Made by a program: the position numbers and the translations under genes
Part shown: positions 1 to 7,918 of the stretch, piece after piece
How the letters are laid out: each line of letters begins with the position of its first letter
Numbering within the stretch: the stretch's first letter is position 1
DNA from: Clostridium_S neuense
Lineage (GTDB): Bacteria > Bacillota > Clostridia > Clostridiales > Clostridiaceae
Direction of reading: 5' to 3'
Assembly (NCBI RefSeq): GCF_045310695.1
Contig: NZ_JBJIAA010000007.1
Location: 124,001-188,000 of the forward strand
DNA: 64,000 nucleotides
The notes under the pieces: generated by a model
Told to the model about the DNA's origin: nothing
The model's input: only the letters and a program-made list of their open reading frames with translations
Database searches by the model: none

Positions 1-768
1 GTTCCAATATTACCTGAAAAAGCTGATGTAAATTATTTTCAAGGCGAAATAGTGCACAATGATTTTGATAGAGTTCCTATTGGAGTTGAAAAAGCTAGCC
101 TTAAAACAGCTTATTACAATTTTGAAGGTGTAAATATAAATTATGTATTATCCGCTGACAATAACAGTGTAAGCTTTTTAGAGGGGTTATCAGAAATATT
201 TGTACTAAAAGAGGTAGATGAATTAGTTGTACTAGATCCAATAGATATGTTTACTAAAACTGAAGATAAAAAATATAAATATGCAAAATCTGATACAGAA
301 TTAGAAGATATGGTTGTTTATTTATTTAATACATTGGTATATAGAAATAACACATATAAGGATTCAAAGGAAAAAGGAGAAGATGTTCCTAAGTTTGAAA
401 GATTGATTTGTATTATAAATTCTATGTCAAATTTAAGAAGTGTTCTTTCAGATGATGCAAAGGATAAGCTAAATATTCTTCTTGAAAAATGTGAAATAGA
501 ATATAATGTATTCTTTATTATTGCCGATGCTGTAGGAAATTTAAGTTCGTATTCCTTCGAAAACTGGTATAAAAAGGTTCCATTTAATAGGGGCTTTTGG
601 ATTGGTGATGGAATAGGAAATCAGTATCAATTTAAAATTTCAAACATGTCCAAAGAATTATATAAAAATATTGAAAATGACTTTGGATATGTAATTGTAA
701 ATGGGAAAGCACGACTCATAAAGTTATTATCATCAACGAACAGTGAAGGAGATGATATATATGGATAA
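1..768 (+). CDS. essC: EssC/FtsK-type ATPase of the type VII secretion system, C-terminal part (5' end outside window)
   Basis: The reading frame is open from base 1, so this is the last ~255 residues of a larger protein. The segment RVPIGVEK followed by a short beta-strand matches the entry into the last FtsK/SpoIIIE-like ATPase domain of EssC proteins. No Walker A (GxxGxGKS) is seen where it would be expected, so this last domain looks degenerate, as is common for the terminal EssC domain. EssC is the membrane motor that recognises and exports WXG100 and LXG substrates. The identification leans on context: YukD-like and WXG100 genes follow directly. An in-frame GTG at 52 exists but is internal. 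The end overlaps the next gene by 8 bases, which suggests translational coupling. Confidence 0.75.
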   Translation, partial: VPILPEKADVNYFQGEIVHNDFDRVPIGVEKASLKTAYYNFEGVNINYVLSADNNSVSFLEGLSEIFVLKEVDELVVLDPIDMFTKTEDKKYKYAKSDTELEDMVVYLFNTLVYRNNTYKDSKEKGEDVPKFERLICIINSMSNLRSVLSDDAKDKLNILLEKCEIEYNVFFIIADAVGNLSSYSFENWYKKVPFNRGFWIGDGIGNQYQFKISNMSKELYKNIENDFGYVIVNGKARLIKLLSSTNSEGDDIYG

Positions 769-1012
769 AATTTTGGTTGATGTATATGTGCCAGCTATAA
801 ATAAAAATTATGATGTGTATATACCGGCTAAAAGTAAATTTTATGAGGTTGTTAAGTTGGTAGTCCATATGATTGAAGAATTATCTGAAAACTACTTTAT
901 AGGACAAGATGATTCAGTAATATGTGATAGGGTATCAGGAGCAATTTACAATATCAATATGTCATCAGCTGAGCTTGGATTAAAAAATGGTTCCAAGCTG
1001 ATGTTAATATAA
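761..1012 (+). CDS. YukD/EsaB-like ubiquitin-fold protein of the T7SS
   Basis: This 83-residue protein has alternating beta-strands (KILVDVYVPA, YDVYIPA), a central helix and an ending NGSKLMLI. That is the size and pattern of the YukD/EsaB ubiquitin-like proteins found beside EssC in Firmicutes. The start is ATG 761, not the GTG at 743, because GAAGGAG at 746-752 is well placed for it. In the family it is a cytosolic accessory or regulator of T7 secretion. Overlap with essC and close spacing to the WXG100 genes point to one operon. Confidence 0.75.
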   Translation: MDKILVDVYVPAINKNYDVYIPAKSKFYEVVKLVVHMIEELSENYFIGQDDSVICDRVSGAIYNINMSSAELGLKNGSKLMLI

Positions 1013-1046
1013 TATAAATTTTAAAAAATGAGAGGAGAAATAAAAA

Positions 1047-1349
1047 ATGGGAAGATCAATAATGGTAGATCCAACAAAATTACAATCAACATCAAGCAAC
1101 ATGGATTCACAAATTGCAGAATACGAGAGGCAGTACAATCAACTTTACAGTGAAGTTGAAAGTATGGGAGCAGCTTGGCAGGGATCAGATAACCAAGCAT
1201 ATGTATCACAGATAGACGGCTTTAAAGAAGATTTTAAAGCAATGGTACAGGTAATGAAAGATTACTCAGACTTTTTAAAGTCAGCATCAAGGGTTTATAC
1301 AAAGGCTCAAGATGATACTATAAGTGGAGCAAAAAGACTTACAAATTAG
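1047..1349 (+). CDS. WXG100 family T7SS substrate (EsxA-like)
   Basis: A 100-residue all-helical protein with the central turn motif W44-Q45-G46 between two long amphipathic helices, the hallmark of ESAT-6/WXG100 proteins. Such proteins form helical hairpin dimers exported by EssC. A C-terminal Y84 is followed by acidic residues at +5 and +6, so the YxxxD/E export signal is only approximate. GAGAGGAG lies just before the ATG. It is 51 bases from a second WXG100 gene, so the two may heterodimerise. Confidence 0.9.
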   Translation: MGRSIMVDPTKLQSTSSNMDSQIAEYERQYNQLYSEVESMGAAWQGSDNQAYVSQIDGFKEDFKAMVQVMKDYSDFLKSASRVYTKAQDDTISGAKRLTN

Positions 1350-1400
1350 TAGGAACTTAAATAAAACCATTATAAAAAATGAAGAAAGAAGGAATAAAAA

Positions 1401-1703
1401 ATGGCAGCAGATGGAATTAAGATTTCTTTTGCAGAAGTATCAAAAACAGCATCAACAATAAGGACATTAAATCAAGGATTAACACAAAAACTTGAGGAAA
1501 TAAAAAAAGAAATAAACGATTTATCAGGAACATGGCAGAGTGATTCAGGAAATACAATTAGAGAAAAATTTAATGCATTATCACCAAAATTTGAAGATTA
1601 CAGAAAAGTAGTAGATTCATATTCAAAGTTTTTAGACAGCGTAGTAGAAAACTACACTCAGACAGAATCAGCAATAAATAATAACGCAAGTGCTTTTAGA
1701 TAA
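1401..1703 (+). CDS. WXG100 family T7SS substrate with YxxxE signal
   Basis: A second 100-residue WXG100 protein with W45-Q46-S47 at the helix turn. Near the C-terminus Y85-TQT-E89 is a proper YxxxD/E T7 export signal, which the first WXG100 protein lacks. A heterodimer in which only one partner carries the signal would explain the pair. It ends in ASAFR, a tail almost repeated at the end of the DUF5085-like protein at 5098-5649. RBS is GAAAGAAGG before the ATG. Confidence 0.9.
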   Translation: MAADGIKISFAEVSKTASTIRTLNQGLTQKLEEIKKEINDLSGTWQSDSGNTIREKFNALSPKFEDYRKVVDSYSKFLDSVVENYTQTESAINNNASAFR

Positions 1704-1763
1704 GACAAGCTGAAAAGATAAAATTGATAATACCAAATTCATCCTGTAAAATTGGAATTTAAC

Positions 1764-1833
1764 TCAGAGTACAGAGTACATAGTACAGTGAAGGTTAATT
1801 TACCTTTCGTTTTACTCTGTAATCTGTACTCTA
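1764..1833. repeat. R3-family inverted repeat (diverged copy)
   Basis: Imperfect inverted repeat with arms of about 20 bases (AGAGTACAGAGTACA at 1766-1780, with its complement in 1812-1832). The loop holds GTGAAGG, an AT-rich spacer and ACCTTTCG. The loop resembles the core AAGGATGATTTTCTTCC of the repeats near 34.2, 37.0 and 42.7 kb. It lies between the second WXG100 gene and the effector module and may separate transcripts. Confidence 0.5.
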
Positions 1834-1841
1834 TTATTGAA

Positions 1842-1877
1842 ATTAAATATGAAAATAATTAAAATTTACATAGATAA
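1842..1877. repeat. 36-bp perfect direct repeat, copy 1 (copy 2 at 5696-5731)
   Basis: The 36 bases here recur without a mismatch at 5696-5731. Copy 1 lies in the leader of the gene at 1904. Copy 2 lies just before the wrecked and duplicated membrane-protein genes. The two copies bracket the effector, membrane protein and DUF5085-like genes, so they look like the trace of a duplication or recombination that amplified the module. Confidence 0.8.
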
Positions 1878-1903
1878 TAAAAATTTATAAAGGGGGGATT
1901 TTA

Positions 1904-2218
1904 GTGATTAATGTTTCAGCAGCGAGTTCAGAAGCTAATAAATTAACTAATAATTCTAATACGCTTAGTAGCATAAAAGGTAATTTAGACAATATAAGAA
2001 ATGGAATTGACGCTGATTGGAAGTCATTTGAAATTATGAGCTTAAATTTAGATGTTGATAAGATAACAGAGGCTATGTCTAAATTAATGAATGAACTTCA
2101 AACTTTAAGCAGTGATATAGTAACTACCGCAGAGGAGATAAGAAGAGAAGAAGAGGAAGAAGAACGAAGAAGAGAGGCAGCAGCAAAGGCAGCAGCAGCA
2201 AAAGCAAAGTCAAATTAA
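1904..2218 (+). CDS. Small helical T7SS-associated protein with charged C-terminal tail
   Basis: A 104-residue helical protein started by GTG after a strong AGGGGGG RBS at 1891-1897. A single W39 sits between two helices as in WXG100-like proteins. The last ~28 residues are extremely charged and alanine-rich, with runs of E and R and then AAAKAAAAK. It lies 27 bases before the putative effector. Position and fold resemble the small helical partner proteins encoded before LXG effectors in other Firmicutes, which act as targeting partners. That role is inferred; I recognise no family with certainty. Confidence 0.65.
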   Translation: MINVSAASSEANKLTNNSNTLSSIKGNLDNIRNGIDADWKSFEIMSLNLDVDKITEAMSKLMNELQTLSSDIVTTAEEIRREEEEEERRREAAAKAAAAKAKSN

Positions 2219-2245
2219 ACGAATTGAAATTTGGAGGTGATTATT

Positions 2246-3547
2246 TTGTCACGACTTGAAGTAAAAATTAGTGAAGTTAAGAGTTTAAGTGCTAAACTTG
2301 GGCCAGATCTCACAAAAGTGTCAAGTATAGCTGATAGCATAAATTCGGTGCGAGGTAACTTAGATAGCAGAATAACTGCAAGAAGAAACATAGGTTCAAG
2401 GTTAAGCAGTGCATATAATGAGGCAAAGTCTATACAAGCAAAATTAAAAGAGTTACAGAAATTTATAGATGATTCTATGGATAGGTATGAAAAGGCAGAA
2501 AACAAGGTAAATGATGAAGCAGAAGCGTTAATGGTTTTATGGAGTATAGAATATGGAGGAGAATTTGCATTAGAGTGGGGCGGCGGAATGTATGATGTGC
2601 CGGGAAATTCAGCATTAAATGGAAAAATATATGAAGCCGGAAATGAAAATTTTGAAGATATAGTGCCCATCATAGAAGATGCAAAACGAGACCAAAAAGT
2701 TTCATATGTGTCAGTAGGACTTACAGGATTATCTAATATGGATTCTGAAAAGTTTTTAATTACAAATGATGGTATGCAATTTAAAATGTTTAAACAAAAC
2801 GGCCAAATATGTATTAAAGTTGTTAATGGAGGAATAGAAAATCAAGCGGATTTTTTATACTATAGGGGTTTACTAAAGGATGGACTAGGCGGCAGGTGGA
2901 AATGGAGTAAGGATCTGACAAAGAGCTTAGTAAATGATGGTGTTCCACTCTATAGTAAAGCAGATAAGAGTTTTTTCAAAAGCAATACTAATAAGTTTTT
3001 AAATACCAAAATGGGATCGCTGGATGATTATATTGGCAGGGTTGGAAAGAATCCACTTAAAGTAGCTGGTAATACTTGGACAAACACCTTTAAAGAAAAT
3101 ATGAATGTTAAAGAAGCATTTGCAGGGCTTAAAAATATTGATAAGGATGCCACGTTACTAACAAAAGCGGGTAAATTTGCAGGGCCAATTGGAACTTTAT
3201 TAACTGTAGGTGAGGATGGTTATGAAGAATTTTTTAGTCCGAGTGCAAAGGGAAGTATGGGGGAAAAAGTACAAAATACTGTAATAGATGTGGGAGTTGA
3301 TTTAGGTACTGGCTCAGCAGCTATGGCAACAGGAGCAGCTGTTGGTTCCTTTTTCTTGCCACCATTGGGTACTGTAGTTGGTGTAGGTGTAGGCGCAGTA
3401 GCAAATATAGGTATAAATTACAAATTTGGAGGGCCACCACCTGAAAGTATTGTAGATCGTACTAAGGATAAAGTAAAGGATACTGTAAAATCAGCAGAAA
3501 AGTTTGGTGGATGGGTAAAAGATAAAATAGGAAAAATTTTTTGGTAA
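2246..3547 (+). CDS. Putative T7SS effector with glycine-rich, membrane-active C-terminus
   Basis: A 433-residue protein started at TTG 2246, which follows GGAGGTGA at 2233-2240; the TTG at 2231 overlaps that RBS. The first ~110 residues are helical coiled coil, like the N-terminal targeting domain of LXG/WXG-type effectors. The middle is mixed. Residues ~345-395 are a glycine- and alanine-rich hydrophobic stretch with many GxxxG spacings and a PPLG turn, which could form a membrane hairpin or pore as in glycine-zipper toxins. The tail is basic and amphipathic and ends KIGKIFW. No nuclease or other enzyme motif is visible. A polytopic membrane protein follows 17 bases downstream, as expected for immunity to a membrane-active toxin. 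Toxicity is inference. Confidence 0.6.
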   Translation: MSRLEVKISEVKSLSAKLGPDLTKVSSIADSINSVRGNLDSRITARRNIGSRLSSAYNEAKSIQAKLKELQKFIDDSMDRYEKAENKVNDEAEALMVLWSIEYGGEFALEWGGGMYDVPGNSALNGKIYEAGNENFEDIVPIIEDAKRDQKVSYVSVGLTGLSNMDSEKFLITNDGMQFKMFKQNGQICIKVVNGGIENQADFLYYRGLLKDGLGGRWKWSKDLTKSLVNDGVPLYSKADKSFFKSNTNKFLNTKMGSLDDYIGRVGKNPLKVAGNTWTNTFKENMNVKEAFAGLKNIDKDATLLTKAGKFAGPIGTLLTVGEDGYEEFFSPSAKGSMGEKVQNTVIDVGVDLGTGSAAMATGAAVGSFFLPPLGTVVGVGVGAVANIGINYKFGGPPPESIVDRTKDKVKDTVKSAEKFGGWVKDKIGKIFW

Positions 3548-3564
3548 GGCTGGTGAACTAGTTT

Positions 3565-4650
3565 ATGTTAAAAAAATATTCAGAAAGTGATTTTTATGAA
3601 TTAAAAGATGTATCGGAAGATAGGCTAAGTCCAGCTGGAATTGCGGTATTTTTTATAACTTCGTTTGCAGTTAGTGCCATATTTACAGCAGTTTGCTTTT
3701 TTGGATTGTACAAGAATAAAAATATTACCAATCCAATTTGGCACCCAATTATTATTGTTATGCTAATATTATTGCTGATTCAAGCAATAATTACATTTTT
3801 ATATTGGGGAACAAAAAAATCATTTAAGCATCAAAAATTTCAAGCAGTATGGTTAAATATTGTTTCAATAAAAATGTCAATAGATACGTATCCGTTTTAT
3901 TTTTTAGCTTGCGAGGACAAGCATGCACCTAGTTATATGTTTGATATTGGATGGCTTTTTTTACTAGGTGGATTTGTATATTTGATTTTATCTACAATTA
4001 GGGGAGTATTTAGAGTAAGAAAGGGAATGTTCAGAAAAGGAGGAAGATATTTATATGATTTTTCTAATTCAAAGTTGCATTTTAGTGTTCCATTAATATA
4101 TGGAATTGTACTTATAGCAGGAAACTTATCGAGAAATTTATCTGCTTCTAGTGATGAAAATAGCCAAATATTTGGATTAATAGTTATTTTAGTATTTACT
4201 GTTTTAGTTCAGTATGGTATAGCAATGGCGTGGCCGGAGTTCTTCCTCTTAGCTTATTGTAAATTTAGATTCAAATCATTTATTGAAGAAATACCAAAAG
4301 CATGGTTAGAGGAATTAAAGGAAGACCATATAAATGAAAACTTGCGTTATTGGTGTAATAAACCTATAGCAGTATTAAAGTCTATTACTGGGTGGAGGGT
4401 AAAAGAAAAAGCACCATTTACTGCACTTATTGTAATTTATCTTGAGGCCTCAATGATGATTTTCGCTGTTTTAATGCTTGGAGTTATTCGGAAAATAATT
4501 ATAGGTAAAATTTTTATGTATAAATTAATAGAATTAGTTATTGATGCAGCGGAAGTTTCTTTTTCGATAGGGCTTGTTATAATCGTGCCAATGTTAATTT
4601 TATTTAAGCTTATGAATGTAATATTTAAAGGGAGGAAAATTAAAAAATGA
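3565..4650 (+). CDS. Polytopic membrane protein, candidate immunity protein (copy 1)
   Basis: A 361-residue protein with about seven hydrophobic segments, near residues 18-45, 57-80, 127-150, 170-190, 200-230, 285-310 and 325-350. I recognise no family. It follows the effector gene by 17 bases and overlaps the next gene by 4 (ATGA). A near-identical copy lies at 5973-7082 and a wrecked one at 5771-5916. Tandem, diverging immunity genes behind one toxin gene are a known pattern in polymorphic toxin loci. The RBS is weak (GGTGA), so it may rely on coupling to the effector. Confidence 0.6.
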   Translation: MLKKYSESDFYELKDVSEDRLSPAGIAVFFITSFAVSAIFTAVCFFGLYKNKNITNPIWHPIIIVMLILLLIQAIITFLYWGTKKSFKHQKFQAVWLNIVSIKMSIDTYPFYFLACEDKHAPSYMFDIGWLFLLGGFVYLILSTIRGVFRVRKGMFRKGGRYLYDFSNSKLHFSVPLIYGIVLIAGNLSRNLSASSDENSQIFGLIVILVFTVLVQYGIAMAWPEFFLLAYCKFRFKSFIEEIPKAWLEELKEDHINENLRYWCNKPIAVLKSITGWRVKEKAPFTALIVIYLEASMMIFAVLMLGVIRKIIIGKIFMYKLIELVIDAAEVSFSIGLVIIVPMLILFKLMNVIFKGRKIKK

Positions 4651-5093
4651 AGATAAGGCGATGTCCATTAGTTTTTAACAATGTAATAAGTGCAAATCTA
4701 AAATGCAAAGTAGATGATTGGTATGAGCTTGCTGCTGAATTTAGAAATAGGATAATTAGGAGCGGACTATATGTAACAGGACCTGTTATATATAAGTATG
4801 AAAATTTTAATAACATAGATGATGATGTTAATTTCACATTTTATTTGCCAGTTAATGAGCCAATTAACATGGCTAAAAATGATGTATTTAATTTTTATAA
4901 GCTTTGGAAAATTGAAGATGGACTAGCTATAAGGCATGCAGATTTAGATGAAGATATTGAAGAAGATAATAAGATACTTAAAGCATGTGCAATAGCAAAT
5001 AAATGCAAATTACAGGAACCGTTTTATAATATTTATTTAGATGTATATGGCGGCGGAATCATAGATATTTATGCCCCGATAGTGGAGGGATGA
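4647..5093 (+). CDS. DUF5085-like protein of the T7SS locus (1)
   Basis: A 148-residue soluble protein. Two segments, GLYVTGPVIYKYENF and VNFTFYLPVNEP, have the pattern of GyrI-like/DUF5085 proteins seen in T7SS neighbourhoods. It is related to the next gene: both have the order (Y/I)xKGP or VTGP, an asparagine-rich loop, and FxxYLPV or ELFMPI. The ATG sits inside the stop of the membrane protein, so the two are coupled. The truncated start of a second copy remains at 7074-7113. Function unknown. Confidence 0.55.
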   Translation: MKIRRCPLVFNNVISANLKCKVDDWYELAAEFRNRIIRSGLYVTGPVIYKYENFNNIDDDVNFTFYLPVNEPINMAKNDVFNFYKLWKIEDGLAIRHADLDEDIEEDNKILKACAIANKCKLQEPFYNIYLDVYGGGIIDIYAPIVEG

Positions 5094-5097
5094 TAGT

Positions 5098-5649
5098 GTG
5101 ATTAACCCAAATGACTCAATTAGATTTACAAATGTAGTTTCAAAAAAGTATCAATTTTATTATACAGATATGGATAAAGCAATAAAAGAATTCCTCAATG
5201 ATATAGATAGAAAAGGAGCAATAATAAAAGGTCCATTATTTTATTCTCTTAACAATGTTCCAATGGATAAAAATATGAATGTTGAATTATTTATGCCTAT
5301 TAAACAAGATAAATTTAAAATTGATAAGGATATGTACTTTCATAGTTATTTTAGCATAGAAGATATGGTTTCTATTTATGTGCATGCTAATTTTGAAAAA
5401 AATACAGAAATAGCATATGCAGCTCTACTAAATTATATGGATGAAAATAAATTAAATCAAGTAACTCCAATATTTCATATTCTATCAGGGGATGAAACAA
5501 TGCAGTATGTAGCTGTAAAGGTTGGTGTGATTTCCGATGAGGAAAATGAGAATGATGAAAAAGAGTCACCAACTGATATAGAAAACTTAAAATATAAAGG
5601 AACAGATAAAGTTACAGTGATAAACGACAATTCAAGTGCATTTAGATAA
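5098..5649 (+). CDS. DUF5085-like protein of the T7SS locus (2)
   Basis: A 183-residue GTG-started paralogue of the preceding protein, 4 bases after its stop, with a GGAGGG RBS. It keeps the KGPLFY and ELFMPI elements. It adds a ~40-residue acidic, low-complexity C-terminal extension (rich in E, D and N) that ends NSSAFR. This nearly repeats the NASAFR end of the WXG100 protein at 1401-1703, so the tail could be a shared targeting signal or a scar of gene fusion. Function unknown. Confidence 0.55.
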   Translation: MINPNDSIRFTNVVSKKYQFYYTDMDKAIKEFLNDIDRKGAIIKGPLFYSLNNVPMDKNMNVELFMPIKQDKFKIDKDMYFHSYFSIEDMVSIYVHANFEKNTEIAYAALLNYMDENKLNQVTPIFHILSGDETMQYVAVKVGVISDEENENDEKESPTDIENLKYKGTDKVTVINDNSSAFR

Positions 5650-5658
5650 TAAAATTTT

Positions 5659-5694
5659 AATGCAAAGGTGGAGTACAAACGCTATCTTTGCATT
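5659..5694 (+). terminator. Hairpin after the DUF5085-like pair
   Basis: A perfect 9-bp stem, AATGCAAAG (5659-5667) with CTTTGCATT (5686-5694), follows the stop by 9 bases. The T-tract is poor, so termination may be weak. It closes the first module just before the 36-bp direct repeat. Confidence 0.45.
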
Positions 5695-5695
5695 A

Positions 5696-5731
5696 ATTAA
5701 ATATGAAAATAATTAAAATTTACATAGATAA
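5696..5731. repeat. 36-bp perfect direct repeat, copy 2 (copy 1 at 1842-1877)
   Basis: Identical to 1842-1877 over all 36 bases. In copy 1 the repeat leads into the small helical gene; here it leads into gene remnants. It marks the left border of the duplicated, partly deleted module. Confidence 0.8.
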
Positions 5732-5770
5732 GGATGAAAAAATAAGAAGCTTTTTTAAATAGGAGAAAAT

Positions 5771-5916
5771 ATGTTGAAAAATTGTAAAGAGGAAGATTTT
5801 TATAGTTTAAAGTTATCATATTTTTTCCTTTTTTTGTGCAGATGGAAACTTACATAAGTTATATGCCTAATATTGGAACTGTAAATTTAATAGGTGGAGT
5901 TGTATTTAGTAAGTGA
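5771..5916 (+). pseudogene. Wrecked third copy of the T7SS membrane protein
   Basis: After an AGGAG RBS, ATG 5771 begins MLKNCKEEDFYSLK, which aligns with MLKKYSESDFYELK of the intact copies, then stops at 5855-5857. In another frame, 5857-5916 reads SYMPNIGTVNLIGGVVF, which aligns with SYMFDIGWLFLLGGFVY near residue 127 of the intact protein. So this is the same gene with a large internal deletion and a frameshift. It is more diverged than the other two copies, which suggests an older immunity paralogue. Confidence 0.7.
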
Positions 5917-5933
5917 AATTAATTCATTAGAAG

Positions 5934-5955
5934 AATAGAAAAAATTTTTTGGTAA
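5934..5955 (+). pseudogene. Remnant of the effector gene 3' end
   Basis: The bases encoding the last residues KIFW and stop of the effector (3533-3547) recur up to TAA 5953-5955. The spacer and start of the membrane-protein gene follow, as after the intact effector. This shows that the duplicated segment began inside an effector gene whose body has been lost. Confidence 0.65.
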
Positions 5956-5972
5956 AGCTGGTGAATTTGTTT

Positions 5973-7082
5973 ATGTTAAAAAAATATTCAGAAAGTGATT
6001 TTTATGAATTGAGAATGGTATCCGTAGATAGGCTAAGTCCAGATGGAATTGCAGCATTTTTTATAACCTCGTTTGCAGTTAGTGCCATATTTACATTAGT
6101 TTGCGTTTGTGGATTGTACAAGAATAAAAATATTACCAATCCAATTTGGCACCCAATTATTAATGCTATGCTAATGTTATTGCTGATTCAAGCAATAATT
6201 GCATTTTTATATGGGGGAACGAAAAAATCATTTAAACATCAAAAATTTCAAGCAGTATGGTTAAATATTGTTTCAATAAAAATGTCAATAGATATGTATC
6301 CTTGTTATTTTTTAGCTTGTGAGGATAAGCATGCACCTAGTTATATGTTTGATATTGGATTGCTTTTTTTACTAGGTGGATTTGTATATTTAATTTTATC
6401 TACAATTAGGGGAATATTTAGAGTAAGAAAGGGAATGTTCAGAAAGGGGGGAAGATATTTATATGATTTTTCTAATTCAAAGTTGCATTTTAGTGCTCCA
6501 TTAATATATGGAATTATACTTATAGTGGGAAATTTATCCAGAAATTTATCTGCTTCAAGTGATGAAAATAGCCAAATATTTGGATTGGTAATTCTTTTGA
6601 TATGTAGTGCTTTTATTCAGTATGCTATAGCAATGGCATGGCCAGAGTTTTTTCTCTTAGCTTATTGTAAATTTAGATTCAAATCATTTATTGAAGAAAT
6701 CCCAAAAGCATGGTTAGAGGAATTAAAGGAAGACCATATAAATAAAAACTTACGTTTAAATAAAGATTTACGTTATTGGAGCAAGAAGCCTATAGCAGTA
6801 TTAAAGTCTATTACTGGATGGGAGCTAAAAGAAAAAGCACCCTTTACTGCACTTATTGTAATTTATCTTGAGGCCTCAATGATAATTTTTGCTGTTTTAA
6901 TGCTTGGAGTTATTCGGAAAATAATTATAGGTAAAATTTTTATTTATAAATTAATGGAATTAATTATTGATGCTGTGGAAGTTTCTTTTTCAATAGGGCT
7001 TGTTATAATCGTGTCAATGTTAATTTTATTTAAGCTTATAAATGTAATATTTAAAGTGAAGAAAATTAAAAAATTAAGATAA
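5973..7082 (+). CDS. Polytopic membrane protein, candidate immunity protein (copy 2)
   Basis: A 369-residue near-duplicate of 3565-4650, differing at scattered residues. It has a six-residue insertion around NLRLNKDLR that looks like a small tandem duplication. The start is ATG 5973 by comparison with copy 1; the in-frame TTG 5949 is inside the effector remnant. The original stop TGA became TTA (7074-7076), adding Leu-Arg. The same base change removed the ATG of the next gene copy. An intact frame with mostly conservative changes suggests selection, for example for immunity to a variant toxin. Confidence 0.65.
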   Translation: MLKKYSESDFYELRMVSVDRLSPDGIAAFFITSFAVSAIFTLVCVCGLYKNKNITNPIWHPIINAMLMLLLIQAIIAFLYGGTKKSFKHQKFQAVWLNIVSIKMSIDMYPCYFLACEDKHAPSYMFDIGLLFLLGGFVYLILSTIRGIFRVRKGMFRKGGRYLYDFSNSKLHFSAPLIYGIILIVGNLSRNLSASSDENSQIFGLVILLICSAFIQYAIAMAWPEFFLLAYCKFRFKSFIEEIPKAWLEELKEDHINKNLRLNKDLRYWSKKPIAVLKSITGWELKEKAPFTALIVIYLEASMIIFAVLMLGVIRKIIIGKIFIYKLMELIIDAVEVSFSIGLVIIVSMLILFKLINVIFKVKKIKKLR

Positions 7083-7113
7083 GGCGATGTCTATTGGTTT
7101 TTAACAATGTAAT
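7074..7113 (+). pseudogene. Remnant of the DUF5085-like gene start
   Basis: About 40 bases match the first codons of the gene at 4647, with its ATG changed to ATT at 7073-7075. Similarity stops abruptly near 7113. This is the right border of the duplicated module. Confidence 0.65.
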
Positions 7114-7232
7114 CGTATAATTGATGTAAAACATAGAATAGCTTTAACTTTGGGTATTAAATGGATTAAACTTAAATGAAATTTTTAGTTTGCTGAAGAG
7201 TAAGTTTTAATTATTTTAAATTTATTTCTTCG

Positions 7233-7261
7233 TTGACACGCTAATTTATAAAATATATAAT
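7233..7261 (+). promoter_or_regulatory. Consensus sigma-A promoter for the TetR gene
   Basis: TTGACA (7233-7238), a 17-base spacer and TATAAT (7256-7261): a perfect housekeeping promoter. It rules out an upstream start at 7260, which would overlap the -10. Confidence 0.85.
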
Positions 7262-7295
7262 GATTTTTGAAGTCAATGAACTTGAGGTCGATAAA

Positions 7296-7901
7296 ATGAA
7301 AGTAACACAGAGACAAATTCAAAAGGAGCAAACAAGGAAAAGGATACTTAAAGCAGCATATGATGAGTTTGGAAAAAGAGGAATAATGGCAACTAGAACA
7401 TCAGATGTAGCTAAGGCAGCTGGGGTTTCACATGGCACCATTTTTGCTCATTTTAAAACTCAGGAAGAACTTATAACAGCAGTAATTCAAAACTTTGATG
7501 AAAGAATTACTAAACGTACACATGAACTTGCTGAAAATTGCTCTGGAGTTAGAGAGGTACTTAGTTCCCAGCTTCAGGGTATTAAAGAGTTTGAAGCTTT
7601 TTATACAAGGCTGATTGTAGAAATTAGGCTGCTCCCAGAAGCTTCGAGGACTATGTTTGTGGCCCTTCAATCAAGTATGTCTTTTCATCTAAATAAGGTT
7701 TTGCAACAAGAAATTGATAAAGAAGAAATTGTTGATCTTCCAATTTATTTTATATTTAATACTTGGAATGGACTTATAAATTATTATTTAGTAAATAGTG
7801 ATTTGTTTGCACCTGGAGAATCTGTAATTGATAGGTATGGAGATGAATTGCTTGATAATTTTATGAAGCTTATTAACTGTAAAAAAGTAAAATATAAATA
7901 A
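7296..7901 (+). CDS. TetR family transcriptional regulator
   Basis: A 201-residue protein with an N-terminal TetR helix-turn-helix at residues ~12-58 (TRKRILKAAYDEFGKRG, then VAKAAGVSHGTIFAHF) and a ligand-binding helical domain typical in size. The start at ATG 7296 is set by GAGGT at 7284-7288 and by the promoter upstream. The bacteriohemerythrin gene follows by 17 bases on the same strand, so both are probably co-transcribed, and the regulator may control that gene. The ligand is unknown. Confidence 0.9.
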   Translation: MKVTQRQIQKEQTRKRILKAAYDEFGKRGIMATRTSDVAKAAGVSHGTIFAHFKTQEELITAVIQNFDERITKRTHELAENCSGVREVLSSQLQGIKEFEAFYTRLIVEIRLLPEASRTMFVALQSSMSFHLNKVLQQEIDKEEIVDLPIYFIFNTWNGLINYYLVNSDLFAPGESVIDRYGDELLDNFMKLINCKKVKYK

Positions 7902-7918
7902 TTAAGAGGTGTAAGTAA

